Source: Theobroma cacao (Eukaryota > Streptophyta > Magnoliopsida > Malvales > Malvaceae). Taken from it: a DNA stretch of 64,000 nucleotides. Both the position numbers and the translations under genes were made by a program. The stretch's first letter is position 1. Every line of letters begins with the position of its first letter. Positions 47,922-60,949 of the stretch are shown in pieces. The notes below the pieces were generated by a model that searched no databases, had not been told where the DNA came from, and worked only from the letters and a program-made list of their open reading frames with translations. The stretch lies in assembly GCF_000208745.1 (NCBI RefSeq), contig NC_030853.1, positions 14,522,540-14,586,539 of the forward strand, in the 5' to 3' direction.

Positions 47922-48873
47922 TAAAAGAAGACAAAAAGTACTCTATTACAGGATAATTATGAGTATTTGATCCGATTATATAAGATTATAGTATTTTATG
48001 ATTAGATTTGGGTAGTAATTTCACAACCCTATCAAGTTCAGGTATCATTTTTTGGGTATCCGATACTTGAACCTGATTACATTTCTTTAATTTTATGTAA
48101 TTAAAGATAAACTTATATTATTAATTAAATTAATTCATAAAACTATGATTATTAATTAATTTGTAATATCTTTTAATACATGTACTCTATATATTGTGTT
48201 AATTTATAAATAATATAATAATTATTATATATACTTTTAGTATATATACTTTAATTATAAATATATTTAATTTCTATTTTATATTACTGTTACAAAAATT
48301 ATAACTTATAAAATTATTAATTATAATATATATATATTTGTTTATATAAACTTATAAAATATATCCTTAAAAAGAAGTAGTGAGATTAGTATAGTTTTAG
48401 AATTTATTTTTTAAAATTTCATATAATTAAAGACAAACCCTTATAGTTAATTAAACTTGTAGTGTTGTTCAAGTTGTAGTTTGAACATTTGCTTTTAGTT
48501 ATTTAAGTTGACATTTGCGATATTTGTTTTTGATTATTTAAATTTAAATTTTATTATTTGTGTGCTTTCATAAATTTAATTATTAGTGAATTATATGGAA
48601 TATGAATGAAAATATTATTGTATATAAATACAGGTACAGATTCGGATTCAGGTAATTAAGTACCCATAAAGAGCATTTCAATAATTTTTTTACATAATCA
48701 GATTTTCAAATGGGTTTAGATAATTATTAAGCAGTGGGTATGTATTAGGGTTCGGGTTAGGATAGTAAATTTAAAAATATTCGGATAATTGTAGGGTTCG
48801 GATACCTCATTTATTAATCGAGTTTGGGTTCAAGTATCACAAAATTAACAACTACCTTACCCATTAACACGTC
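47922..48873. mobile_element. Unclassified insertion in copy A
   Basis: Absent from copy B. Flanked by the 10-bp direct repeat TAAATCCAAT (47912-47921 and 48874-48883), present once at the matching site in copy B. Subterminal words are inverted: GATACTTGAACC near 48062, and its reverse complement GGGTTCAAGTATC near 48828. The 9-11 bp duplication fits a Mutator-like element, but clear terminal inverted repeats were not seen. Confidence 0.75.
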
Positions 48874-49324
48874 TAAATCCAATAAATGAAAAATTAAATG
48901 CTAAAATAATGTTATAAAATGAAAAGCTTTCAATTATTGTATTGCTGCACCAAGATTATGGATGCAACATGAAGAAGACGTTACAAATAACGATTAAGTA
49001 AATATAATAAGACAACAGTTGAAACTTCTTGAACCTATACTCAACTGTTCAAGATGCTTATCATTTTGCAATATTCCATCTAGTAAAATTAACAACTCAA
49101 GTAAGACAAGTGAAATTCATTAGAGACCCAAGCCTATAGGGCATACAAGTAAATTTATTACAATTTTTATATAAAAAACTTTTCCTATGCTTTGTATCTC
49201 TGGGTAATTAATTTGCAAAGCTCATAGAAAACTCAGATTTAGTGTTTGTTGATATTGGAGGATATTCTTGATTATGTTTTTATATAATTACCAAAAAGGT
49301 TTAGATGCCTTAGATGTTTGAATT

Positions 49325-52205
49325 TGTCACGACCCGGCACTCCCTTTGAGCCCGTGACAACCGTCGCGAAGTCTTAGTAAACATTCATTACTCGATATGT
49401 CAACCAAAATCTCACAAGGCTCTTGCATCAGTTTTCCACTTCCCCAGTGAGCAATAGTTACTAAACATCGAGTTTTAAGAGAATATAAACTATTTTAGAT
49501 CGAAAACAATCAAAATAAAATTTTCGCCACACAAGGGTATTTTGGTCATTTTTACTTGAAAATTTCAAAACCTGTATCCATTTCCGATTAAAAATAAATT
49601 TTTGTAATCTAAATCATCCATTTGGAGTGAAAAATTGGCTAATTAGACTAAATAAAAATATTTGATAATATATTTCATTTTCTTATAAAATAATTTTTAT
49701 AGAACTATGCATAAATAATTTTTGTAGCGTAAGAACAAAATAAATTCATACACATAGTGATACAGTAAACCAGGTATTCAAAATTATCCTACAGTGACAT
49801 ATGGACCCCGAGATAACCAAAAGTGTGCAAGAATGTAGACCTACGATTTCCAAGGAAGTAAGTCCAACAGAAATCCTTGATGAAATCAACTGCCTACAGA
49901 TTATCCTGAACTTGAAATGGTTAAAAAAGAAAGGGTGAGTTTTCATAAACTCAATGAGTAAACAAAATCCGTCATTAACATCTAAAGTCGAGTAAATAGA
50001 GACAGTTAACTTTTCATCATATCATAATCCATAATATTTTGTACTTGTTTCAAATCATATTAAACAACACATTTCATTATAATACACATCACGACTTATG
50101 ATTTTCTTAAAAACTTGGCTCGTGTCAAAAATCATACTTGGTGATACCTTGACCGAGGCATTCAATTGAGTCCGCCAAGGTTATTAAGTTAACAACTACT
50201 CATAAAAACATAGTTTAACCATCTCTTGGCGTTGGCAGAGTTCATCTTCAAGTGGTGGCTCGGCGTGAAGTGAACTCTATCATACCTTAGGAGATATCCT
50301 TCGCGCCTTTCCTACTAAGGTAAATATAACGGGGTTTACCGTGCCCCTCTAATAGGCTGGTCCATGGAAACTCGCCTACTGCAATGACTAATTAAATAAC
50401 CCACCAATCAATAAAATTTTGACAGCATAACGTGGCTAACATAATACTACCCAACCTGTCAAAGGAAAACAAACAGTTTATATATTTCACAACCCAAAAA
50501 CCCAGCCACATATGTCATCACGTATCAGTTCATAAATCATCAATTCCAAACGTAGGTACGTAAACTTAAATATATANNNNNNNNNNNNNNNNNNNNNNNN
50601 NNNNNNNNNNNNNNNNNNNNNNNNNNNNNNNNNNNNNNNNNNNNNNNNNNNNNNNNNNNNNNNNNNNNNNNNNNNNNNNNNNNNNNNNNNNNNNNNNNNN
50701 NNNNNNNNNNNNNNNNNNNNNNNNNNNNNNNNNNNNNNNNNNNNNNNNNNNNNNNNNNNNNNNNNNNNNNNNNNNNNNNNNNNNNNNNNNNNNNNNNNNN
50801 NNNNNNNNNNNNNNNNNNNNNNNNNNNNNNNNNNNNNNNNNNNNNNNNNNNNNNNNNNNNNNNNNNNNNNNNNNNNNNNNNNNNNNNNNNNNNNNNNNNN
50901 NNNNNNNNNNNNNNNNNNNNNNNNNNNNNNNNNNNNNNNNNNNNNNNNNNNNNNNNNNNNNNNNNNNNNNNNNNNNNNNNNNNNNNNNNNNNNNNNNNNN
51001 NNNNNNNNNNNNNNNNNNNNNNNNNNNNNNNNNNNNNNNNNNNNNNNNNNNNNNNNNNNNNNNNNNNNNNNNNNNNNNNNNNNNNNNNNNNNNNNNNNNN
51101 NNNNNNNNNNNNNNNNNNNNNNNNNNNNNNNNNNNNNNNNNNNNNNNNNNNNNNNNNNNNNNNNNNNNNNNNNNNNNNNNGGGCATGAAAAACAACCAAA
51201 TTCATCATCAAACCTCACCCATAAAATTCGGCCAAGATAGGTTCTATAATGGGCATGTGGATTTCTTGCTTAATTTTCATACTAAATGTTACTAAACACC
51301 TAAAAACACTAAGTTACCTTGAAATTCAACTAAATTCATCACCAACTTTCTCTCTCTAAATTTGGCCAGCATATTGCCCCTCATGAAAACTTGAATTTAA
51401 TTCATGAAAAATGAAAAAGAATGCATGGGCAAGATGAATTTCAAGCTTAAGATTAAAAATCTTACCTTTAGTCACCAATTTCTTGAAAATTCACCAAAAT
51501 TTCCTTAGTTTTTCCTCCCTAGGGTTTTTCTTTTCTTTTCTGCAGGTGCTGGTCGGTCCTCAATTTCTAAGTGGAAGAGTATGGGTTGGTTTTTAAATGG
51601 CAATATAATAATATTTAATTTTTGACACGTGTCACCTTTTTATTGGTCCACTTGTTTTAACTTAATTGTTAAGTATTTTCTCACCACCACAAATGCTCTA
51701 ATATTTATCCATAGCATAAAATAATAATAGGTAAAATTCTGGAGCTTGACAAATATCATGGTGGTGTAAAATCGTAAAATTCCAATTTTGCCCTTGTGGA
51801 CCAGAAAAATGACATTTTTGCCCTTATGCTCGAAATTGAAAATTTTCACTTCTCAATCTCAAATTATACTCCAATTGGTCAAACTTGATCAAAATTTTCA
51901 TCCAACTTTCCAAATTTGACCTCGGGTGGCAAAATTACCATTTTACCCCTGTGGTATGAAAATTCCTAATTGACTCCAATTTAATCCTCGAACTCCAAAT
52001 CACCATATTAAGTCATTTTGGGGTTTTAAATTCTCAATTTCATTGTAAAATTTCTATTTAAACTAGTTCGAGACTTTAAATTAACTTAGTTGCATAACTA
52101 ATTACGATACCGATTATTTAACTATTTCTAAGGCATTCTAACATGCAGATGTGTCATCAAGTATATGGATGTTATGATGAGTATATAATGGAGTAGGGCT
52201 TGATA
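49325..52205 (-). mobile_element. Solo LTR (TGTCACGACCC-type) in copy A
   Basis: Absent from copy B, where GAATT occurs once. Here GAATT flanks both sides (49320-49324, 52206-52210), a 5-bp target duplication. The plus-strand left end TGTCACGACCCGG reads GGGTCGTGACA on the minus strand, like the 3-prime ends of the LTRs at 26245 and 56292, so the element likely points to the minus strand. Its other end is the decayed GGGCTTGATA. Includes a 604-bp assembly gap. Same family as 62749-64000 (shared GAGTCCGCCAAGGTT and TGCCCCTCTAATA blocks). Confidence 0.88.
50577..51180. other. Assembly gap (604 N)
   Basis: Run of N inside the solo LTR. Open frames spanning it are meaningless. Confidence 1.
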
Positions 52206-52518
52206 GAATTTGTCAACTGAGACAATCTCTACTCAATAATATCTAAGATCTAATGCCTTCAAGTGCTTCTATTTACCTGTAAATCTCAACTATAAGTTGT
52301 TAGGTACAATCATGAGCGCAATGCATGAACCTTGGGTAGTTTGCTTGCATTTAAAATAACATTTTTTGATGAGTGGTCATTAACAAACAAGTGATGAGCA
52401 GTTTTCGGGATAATTGACATTCAACTTAGTTTAATCACATAACACTTATGTCTTATGATTGATTGTGTAGGATCATGAACAAGATCATGCATTTTACATG
52501 TTATATTACCTTGGATAT

Positions 52519-54196
52519 TGTTGGTATATACCCTTGAGCCAATTGAATTGGTCAAGAAATATATATATTGTCATTTAATGCATATTTAATCACATAATTA
52601 TATGTGATAGAGGTTTTCTTTCATATTAGTGCAATAATAAAGAGTTATTAAGTACTAATTGGATAAAGCCCATGGAACATAAAGGCCTTGCAAGAGAATT
52701 GTAAAATTGTTACAATTATGAGATCACTATACATTAAAGCCATGCTCCTAAAATTGTTCCTAGTCATTGTATTGTCAAGATAGGGCATTGACAATGCTCA
52801 AAGACTGGTACATGTTAAGCCTCCTTACTTAGAAAGTAAGCAATTGATCTCATAGATTGAAGTATATGGGATACTTGAGGATAATATGTAAGTGCTTGTT
52901 AAAGAACAAGTTCATTGAACATGACTTGCTATGAGAACTTCATTTGGTGTTTCATTCAAGTGTCTATGGAAAATATTCTCATGTGATAGTCGTGCAACTA
53001 GTCTTTGGACTTGAGACACCAGGTCATCTTGTATAGAGAATGACATACTTTGATTTCACCTCTACGGGTTTGGAAGCAACCAAATGCCTAAATAGAGTGC
53101 TTTTGGGTATGCCATAAAACATGTGAAGGTGAATAAGTGGTCAAGAGAGGATTCATCACCCTAAGTGATATGAGGGGATGTATCTCACTTGTTCTCAATT
53201 ATTGATTAACTTGTATAAAGTCTTTGGCCAAAGCATGATGAATTTGAAGAAAGTTAGTTTTCTCAAAGTCATGAATTATGGGAACTAATATGGAATGTTA
53301 TAAGTAGACACTGAGCCATGCTTAATGACATCTCCGGGATATTTGATGAAAGGACCGTATTGCACTGAGAGGTTTATCACTGAAGGGCTTAGTCAAATTC
53401 TTTAATTGACTTTCTAACATTTGGGTGGTCATGATGTATTGCTAAATATCGCTCATGATCTATAAATATAAATTAATTATCAAATTGATATTTGATTATG
53501 ATATATATTTATTGCCAACATGTTAAAAGCCTAATGGATCACACACATTAAGTGACATGATTGAGATTAAATAAGGATAATTAATTAAGTTGGACTTAAT
53601 TGAAAGAGACCAAAATAAAGTGAGAAATTAATTAAGTTTTTAGAGACTTAATTAAATTAAAATACAACTGTTGTATTTAGATTACAAACTAGTTTGGCTA
53701 TATAAATATATTATATTAGCAAACTAGAAATATAAGCCTCAAAACCACTTCTCAACTATTTCATAAAATAAGAAAAGAAAAATAGTTTTCTTTCTCTGAC
53801 AAAAATAAGATTCAGCAAGAATTTTTAGGCCTTTTGTTTTAGACAAAATACTTGCTAGCACAAGTAAAAATCCTACCTTTGAGAAAGTCTTGTTTAGTCA
53901 CTGTGTGGATTACTATTAGAGGCTAAACACTTGGGTGGCTAAAGATTTGACAAATCCTAAAGCTGAAGAAGCAAAGATTTGAATGTAATTGGCTTTTGAT
54001 TACGATATCCAGAGTAAGGTATGTAACTCTTAAACTTATGAGTGTTCATTACTAATCAAAAAGTTACATGAAAACACAAACATTGATCTTGTAGGATTCG
54101 ACTGTTTCTCTAATTAAATATTATTTTATTTTTTACTGCGTTACTATTTTAATTATTGATTATTTTCATGTTTAAGCATGAGGTTGAATCCCAACA
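52519..54196. mobile_element. Solo LTR (TGTTGG...CCAACA, copia-type) in copy A
   Basis: Absent from copy B. Starts TGTTGGTATATACCC and ends GAATCCCAACA, with GATAT target duplications at 52514-52518 and 54197-54201 and a single GATAT at the matching site in copy B. At 1678 bp it has no internal coding region. CTATATAAATATATT near 53700 could be the old LTR TATA box. Orientation not determined. Confidence 0.92.
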
Positions 54197-54385
54197 GATA
54201 TTTTCTTCACTTCTTCAAAAAAAGACATGTAAGTTAATTCATTAATGATATTAAAGCTGAGACTTGCATGGAAGACTATAGCACCTTTGATGCACATGCA
54301 GGTTCCTTATCTATAGATTGTTTTGTATTGAATTATAAGCCTGTATGTTGATATGTCATTGTCAAAGCATGCAACCAATGCAGAA

Positions 54386-56291
54386 GGGAAATGATGTATT
54401 TAGCTCTTGTTTTGTACTTTATAACAAGTGTAATTCGAATTAATGAAGGTTAGTGGAATTAGTAGCCATCATTTTCCAATTTTTTCAGCTTTTATTGCAT
54501 TTACTCTTCTTTGTTAATGACCAAGTAAATTCTACAATCTTTTGTTAATGTCACAGTATGATATCAAAGCTGTTATGATCTTAGAAGCCTCTCAAACCCA
54601 GAAGCCATTAATCCAAAAGCATGGTTTCAAGCAACTTCACTCACCAAGCTCCACCCCTTTCAATTAAAACGAAAGCTTACTTGACATTACAAAAGAAAGA
54701 CTTTTCAAATGGAATATTCTTTCGAAATATTTTTTGTTGAACAATTGGCACAAGAAATGGTTTAGTTAGTACTATAGTTTGGTCAAAAATAATGAAAATT
54801 TTATTGGTATCGAATCTACATTTATTGATGAAAATTTTTATCAATAATGCAAAAAAATTCCATTGGAATTTTAAATATATCGATCGATAAAATATCAACT
54901 AATAATGGTTGAAAATTTGTCAGAAAATTACACTATTTCATCAGTAAAAGTTGATCATATTAAAAAAAATTGTTAATCTTGACATACATTTGTCGAAAAT
55001 GTCATTAAAAAACAGTTGAAATTTTGGTGCAAAATTTGTTGATAAAATGTATATTTTGTTGGTAAAAGTCCATAGAAATTTGTTTCTACTAATGAAATTT
55101 CGTTGGTATTCCATCGAAAAATGGTCAAAATTTTATAAAAAATTGGTTGAAAATATTGTTGGGTTTTTTAGAAATTTTTTTTCCAAAATAATAATGTATC
55201 TTGAAATATAATATACGGCTTGGAAAAATGTAATATACTTCCAAATATTCATTTAAAACATATATAAATAAAATTAAAATGACCACATGTTATTACAATT
55301 TTTATTTAATTACTCCATAAAAATCAAAATGAATGTTATAGACACCAAATTTTACCTGGGTAGAATTAAGTCAAAATTAACTTTTATTGTCATTTTTATT
55401 TTATTTCTATTTTTTATTTTTATTTCAATTTTTATATACTATTGGATTTGAGCTTAATTCAAATTGGACCTTTTTTGTTGTGGGAGCCCAAAGGAAATGC
55501 AGGCACAATTCTAAGTTGGGCTTTTTAGGCTTTTAAAGCCAAAAGCCTATTAAGCCCACACACAAAATAAAAAAAAAAAGAAGGAACCAAAAAAAATTCC
55601 AAAATGATCAGAAAAAAAATGAAAAATGAAAAAAAAAACCCAAGAATCAGGCATAAAAGTGGAAAATAAAAAAACAGAAAAGAAATGAAAGACAACCAAT
55701 GAATAGAAAGATCTAGTGATTGAAAATAAAAAATGAAACTAAAAATCAAATAACAAAAAGAAATGGAAAATAATTGAAGAGAGTAGAATGATATAGGGAT
55801 TGAAACCAAATCATGGAAAATGAAGATCAAAAATAAAAAAACAGAAGGAGTGAGTTACGAAAGTGTGAAAGTTGCATAGGGAGGTACACGCAGGCACTTT
55901 GCGGCAACTATAAAAATCCATTTTCTCTTTGCAAAAGGGAGGATGCTTGAAAATAAAAAAATTAAAGAAAATGTGCAAAAAAAAATCCAAAAATTATATT
56001 TTTAATTTATGCCATATAATCCTCAATTTTAATAATAAATATAATTTTTTAAAATATTTTTTATTTTACATATGTACGTGCTATTTATAATTAACTTTAA
56101 ACTTTTTTTATCGTAGCTGCTTGAATATGCTTAGGATTCATATGTATCTTTAATTTACTTTTCCACCAATAATTCTTTCCTCATGTTTTTTTTTTAATTG
56201 TAAGCAAAGGCACATATTTCGCCATAGACATGGGATTTATTTTTGCAATAATCGGTTGATATCGGAATGGATAATACAGACTCTTCTACGG
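54386..56291. other. Spacer with CACTA-like end repeats
   Basis: 54740-55150 holds many variants of ATTTCGTTGGTATTCC, TTTTGTTGGTAAAAG and CATCAGTAAAAG, like CACTA subterminal repeats. The rest is A-rich with no gene. Confidence 0.45.
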
Positions 56292-57849
56292 TGTAACACC
56301 CCTAATTTTTGATATGGCCTAAATGTGGTGTTGGCCAAGTGATTTGATGAGTAAACTTGAAAAACTTGATGTATATGCTTGTAGAGCATGCATATGAGTT
56401 ATTGTGGTATATAGAGAAAGATTTTGAATTTCAGTGTACATTGAGGATTCTAATGATATAATGAAATAACTAAGTCAATTAATGAACCAAATTGAATTTT
56501 TGGTGTATCTGTTTAAGAGTTTAAGAGTGTGCCTATGTCCATAGAGCAATGAATATGATATATGAGCATGTGAAGGCTCAAAATAATATTGTGCATTTGT
56601 TTGGCACGTTAATGGTATAGTGCATTGTTTAGCTATTTGATAAATATGATGCTTAATGTAAGTTATGTTAAGTTTTGCTCTGTATACTATGTGAAATAGA
56701 GTATAATAAGGATTTGAATCTATGTGATAAGCATATGCTCGGTTATTGAGCATTCTTGATGAGTTGAGATGAGAATGATAATTATGGTACTTAGACCACT
56801 AATCTTAGAGCTTGAATATGGTGAACTATATGGTTTGAAGTCTAAGTGAGATTTTGACATTTGATGATATATTTGAATGTTTATGTGTAAGATTTCATGC
56901 TATATGAATGAATTGAAGTGTGTTATGAGTGGAAATGAATTAGAGAACTTACGGGGAAGTGATTTGGGGTGTTAAGTTCAGATTTTAGGCAATTTAGGTG
57001 TAGGAAAGGTGCAATCTAGGCAAGATGTATTGATACATTTTTGGAAAGATGAACATGTATCTATACTTTGCCTTAATGTATCGATACATTTGAAGTAAGG
57101 AGTACCCAAGACCATTTTGCTTGAAATGTATCGATACATTGCCTTAATGTATTGATACGTTCATTCGAAATTAGGGCAGATGTATCGATACATTTCCAAA
57201 TGTATCGGTATGTCAAAGAGAAAAGGCAAAAATAAAAAGGGGTTTCAAGCCATTCTGCCCCATTTTTCTCCTTAACTCTTTCTCTCTTTCTTTCTCTACC
57301 TCTTTGAAACCCTAAACCCTTAAATGACATTGGAGCCTATTGAGCTAAATCCAACCTTGGGAAATGATCCAAAGGTAAGATTATGCATTTTTCCCAAATG
57401 ATTTCGATTTAATCGGTTAATAACCTTGGATCCAAATATTTTCAAATTTGATCAAACTCTCTCCCCTTGAGTTTATTGGAGATTTGGAGCCTAGATTTGG
57501 ACAACCCAGCTTGCAAGGTAAGGATTTAGCTCATTTGTTGGAAGAATAAGCATGTATATTGAATTTAGTTATTTTTGAAAAGTTGGGATATTTTTAAAAG
57601 CTAGGAAATAATTATGATTTTGATATTTTGATATGTCTAAGGGGAAAATGGAGGTTATTGATGCATTGTGAGCTGAAAGACAGTTGGAGACTAAAGGTTG
57701 AGCTTGATTGCGGTGCGCATTCGATTGTCAAGGTGAGTGGGATTTAATTAAATGAATGTGATACATTTTGCATAATGTATGCACTGTCATGGTACTTAAA
57801 TGTTGTGTGTATTCCTAGATGAGAATGCTTAGGCTAGAGAATTAATACG

Positions 57850-57882
<33 letters not shown>

Positions 57883-59752
57883 CTAGAGGTATATGCCTAG
57901 GCTAGAGAATGAACATGATTGTGAGCCTAGATGAGGATGCCTAGGCTAATTAGTTATCTAAGATAGGAAATCTGTGTTTGTGTGATTTGTGGTGAGCCAC
58001 AAGGTGGAATTGTGTTAGAACCTATGGTATGTAAGACCTAGAGCAAGAGGCCTACACATGGTGCAATATGAATTATGTATTGAGGATTGTGCCAAATTAT
58101 GATAAATGGACTGCTTAATTAGGCATATGGGCACGATGTGTATTTGGGATAATGGCACTACAATCGAGATGATATTAGTTATGTGAGGTCGAATAGCCAT
58201 GAATGCTTATGGAAATAATCTATACATGAATGCCCACGTAATTGTGGTTGATTTGAGGAGATGGATAAAGCTGTTAAGCCATGATTGATATGATTGATGA
58301 ATACCCATGTGGGGTTATGGGGATGAGGGCTTATAGATTGATTATGTTTTTTTTTATGATGCTTAAAGATTTGAAGGCACTTAAAATTATGCAGAGCTTA
58401 GAGATGACTGAGGCTTGTTAAATTTGAATATGATTTGATATGGACATATGGAATGTCATAGGCATGATGGCTTGATTTGTTGATTTATGTTCTGTCTGAA
58501 GAATGAATTTCGGATGTTGGTTTGACTTGAGGTGGAGTGGAGTCCCACGCCTTGTGACTATGTGTGTGCTTGCAGGGATGGTGGTAAGTAAGGATAGAGG
58601 CACTAATCCCTCATATGATTCCTGCCTACAGTGCTTTGATGTCATCCGTTGAGATTACTTCGAGTGATATCGATGTCGGGAAATTACTCCGATCAATGAT
58701 ACGATTCTCCGCTAGTTGCTCTAGCGCTATGCACGATATGTTCTCTGCCCGTTTCTTCGGTACACGCGTGATTTGTTTCTTTGCCTAACAGCTTTGCCCT
58801 ACGCGTGATTTGTTTCTCCATTGGTTGGCCATTGAGCATGATTTGACTACGTATAGGGCATGACCACTCATTGGATTTCGTTTAACTATGATAACATGCA
58901 TCGGGGATGGCATAATTGGATTTGAAATATGAATATGTGGTGACCACAGTGAATGAGATTCGATGAAAAGTTTTAAGATAAGCAAATCACATGTAAATGA
59001 GATTTAAGGTTGGGCTCGGCAACTAAGGAGTGCCTATGAAGCCTAGTTTGATGGTAACGGCTTTAAAGATAAGCCTTAAATTGATATGATTTGATGTGAA
59101 GTCACGAAACTTGGAAATTGTGGATATAATATGCCGTTGAGATGTGATTCGGCATAATTTAATATAATGAGTTATGTATGTAAGATATTAAGATGATCTT
59201 CACACCATTGCAATTGGAAATGTTTGAATATGAAAGTCTTATGGCTATATAGGCCTAAATATATTTTGTATGTAAGATATTATAATATAATAGCATCCCT
59301 TCACTAAGTATTAGATGACTCACCCTTCTATTGTACCATGTGCAAATACGAAAAACTATGGGGTTACGTGGCAAGTGTCATCGATTGGACGGACACATAA
59401 TTGGCATTCGATAGGTTTCCATCCCAACGTGTCACTCTGCTAAGTCTATGTGGGCCTTTTGCCTTCCCAGTTTGGTTAGTTGTAAATATGTTAGGCACAA
59501 TGTGCCATTTGAATTGTATAAGGTTTGTTATGTATGAACCTGATTGATTGGCCAGTGTATGACCTTACGAACATTTGTATGGATTGTGAGCCAAGGATAA
59601 TGTAATATATTTGAAATTGTTACAAATATTTGATTATAAATCCCTTGACATTTGAGTTATATGGTTATGAATTCTGAGGCTTGCTTAGGTCTAGTGAACT
59701 TGCTTGTTAGGCTCGTGCGTCTATCACCGACTCTCGAATTTGGGTCGTGATA
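56292..59752 (+). mobile_element. Long LTR-like element (TGTAACACCCC ... GGGTCGTGATA)
   Basis: Starts TGTAACACCCCTAATTTTTG, as at 26245, and ends GGGTCGTGATA, a one-base decay of the expected GGGTCGTGACA. No coding region is visible in 3461 bp. The flanking 5-mers (TACGG and GTGTA) do not match, so it may be a recombined or truncated LTR. It holds a TGTATCGATACA array and a (GT)n run at about 57856-57881. Confidence 0.7.
57026..57212. repeat. Array of TGTATCGATACA palindromes
   Basis: Seven exact or near copies start at 57026, 57056, 57077, 57127, 57148, 57181 and 57201. Three neighbouring pairs (57056/57077, 57127/57148, 57181/57201) are 21, 21 and 20 bp apart. Confidence 0.9.
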
Positions 59753-59940
59753 GTGTATGTGCATAAACACAAGCATATTGGGTGTATTTTTCCAAGCATA
59801 GGTAAAACACTTTCATTAAGTCCATTTTTTTCACCTCCCATGACCTCATAACTTTATCTTATATTTAAATTTTATAAAACTAGAATAACGAGTTATTTAG
59901 ACGAAAAAAAAAAAGAATTAAGGTAAAAAGGCAATAGCTT
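59753..59940. other. Short spacer between LTR-like element and copy B
   Basis: No feature supported. A poly-A run near 59905 directly precedes the duplication boundary. Confidence 0.4.
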
Positions 59941-59942
59941 AC

Positions 59943-60120
59943 GGTTGCAATAGAAACTGACGTGAACCATAGCAGCGTTGGCTTCTCGTCAAAGGTGAGA
60001 AAGGAAATGGTTAGAGAAGGGAAGAAGCCAAACTAGGGATGAAGAAGAAGGCGTGATCACTTTATATAAGAAACCCTAAACCTTAACGCTTGAAGGGTTG
60101 ATGGGCTTTTAACATATGAG
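59943..60120 (-). pseudogene. RPS9 promoter and exon 1 duplicate (no exons 2-3)
   Basis: Exon 1 (59970-59943) keeps the ATG and a GT donor (GTAAG), but Arg8 has become Cys and the codon split at the intron has changed. Upstream are CTTTATATAA (TATA) and AAACCCTAAA (telo-box) as in RPS9. Homology stops at the splice donor and nothing resembling exons 2-3 follows, so no S9 protein can be made. It could act as a stray promoter pointing toward lower coordinates. Confidence 0.9.
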
Positions 60121-60949
60121 ACCTAAAAAAGATAGGAAAAGAAAGAAAGAAAAAAAAGAAGTCAACTTTTTATGTAAACCAAAGGCCCAAACTTCATTTT
60201 GTCCTTTGTGATTCAACAACTAAGAGGTTAAATGGAAGGAAAATAAATCCAATAAATAAAAAATTAAATGCTAAAATAATGTTATAAAATCAAAACCTTT
60301 GAATTATTGTATTACTGCACCAAGATTGTGGATGCAACATGAAGAAGACATTAAAAGTAATGATTAAGTAAATGTAATAAGAAAGCAGTTGAAACTTCTT
60401 GAACCTATACTCAACTGTTCAAGATGCTTATCATTTTGCAATAGTCTATCTAGTAAAATTGTCAGCTCAAGTAAGGAAAGTCAAATTCATTAGAGACCTA
60501 AGCATATATGGCATACAAGTAAATTTATTATAATATCTATGTCCAATATATATATATATAAGACTTTTTCCATGCTTTGTATCTCTAGGTAATTAATATG
60601 CAAAGCTTATAGAAAACTCAAATTTAGTGTTTGTAGATGGTGGAGAATATTGTTGATTATATTTTTATATAATTATACCAGAAAGGTTTAGATGCCTTAA
60701 ATGTCTGAATTTGTCAATTGAGACATTCTCTGCTTAATAATATTTAAGATCCAATGCCCTAAAGTGCTTCTATTTACCTGCAAATCTCAACTACAAGTTG
60801 TTAGGTACAATCATGAGCGCAATGTATGGACCTTAGGTAGTTTGTTTACATTTAAAAGAACATTTTTTGATGAGTGGTCATTAACAAACAAGTGATGAGT
60901 AGTTTTTGGGATAACTGACATTCAACTTGTGTTAATCACATAACACTTA

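Noticed and set aside
50487..51218. Three open frames of more than 200 codons
   Set aside because: They consist almost entirely of the N gap.
55525..55830. Phe/Leu-rich 101-codon minus-strand frame resembling a membrane protein
   Set aside because: Generated by an A-rich tract on the plus strand; no start context or conserved motif.
57026..57212. TGTATCGATACA array as a possible CRISPR or satellite
   Set aside because: Units are short palindromes with uneven spacing inside an LTR in a plant genome; neither system fits.
56292..59752. GTGTA at both ends as a true target duplication
   Set aside because: Accepting it would remove the conserved TGTA from the element start seen at 26245; the match is probably chance.
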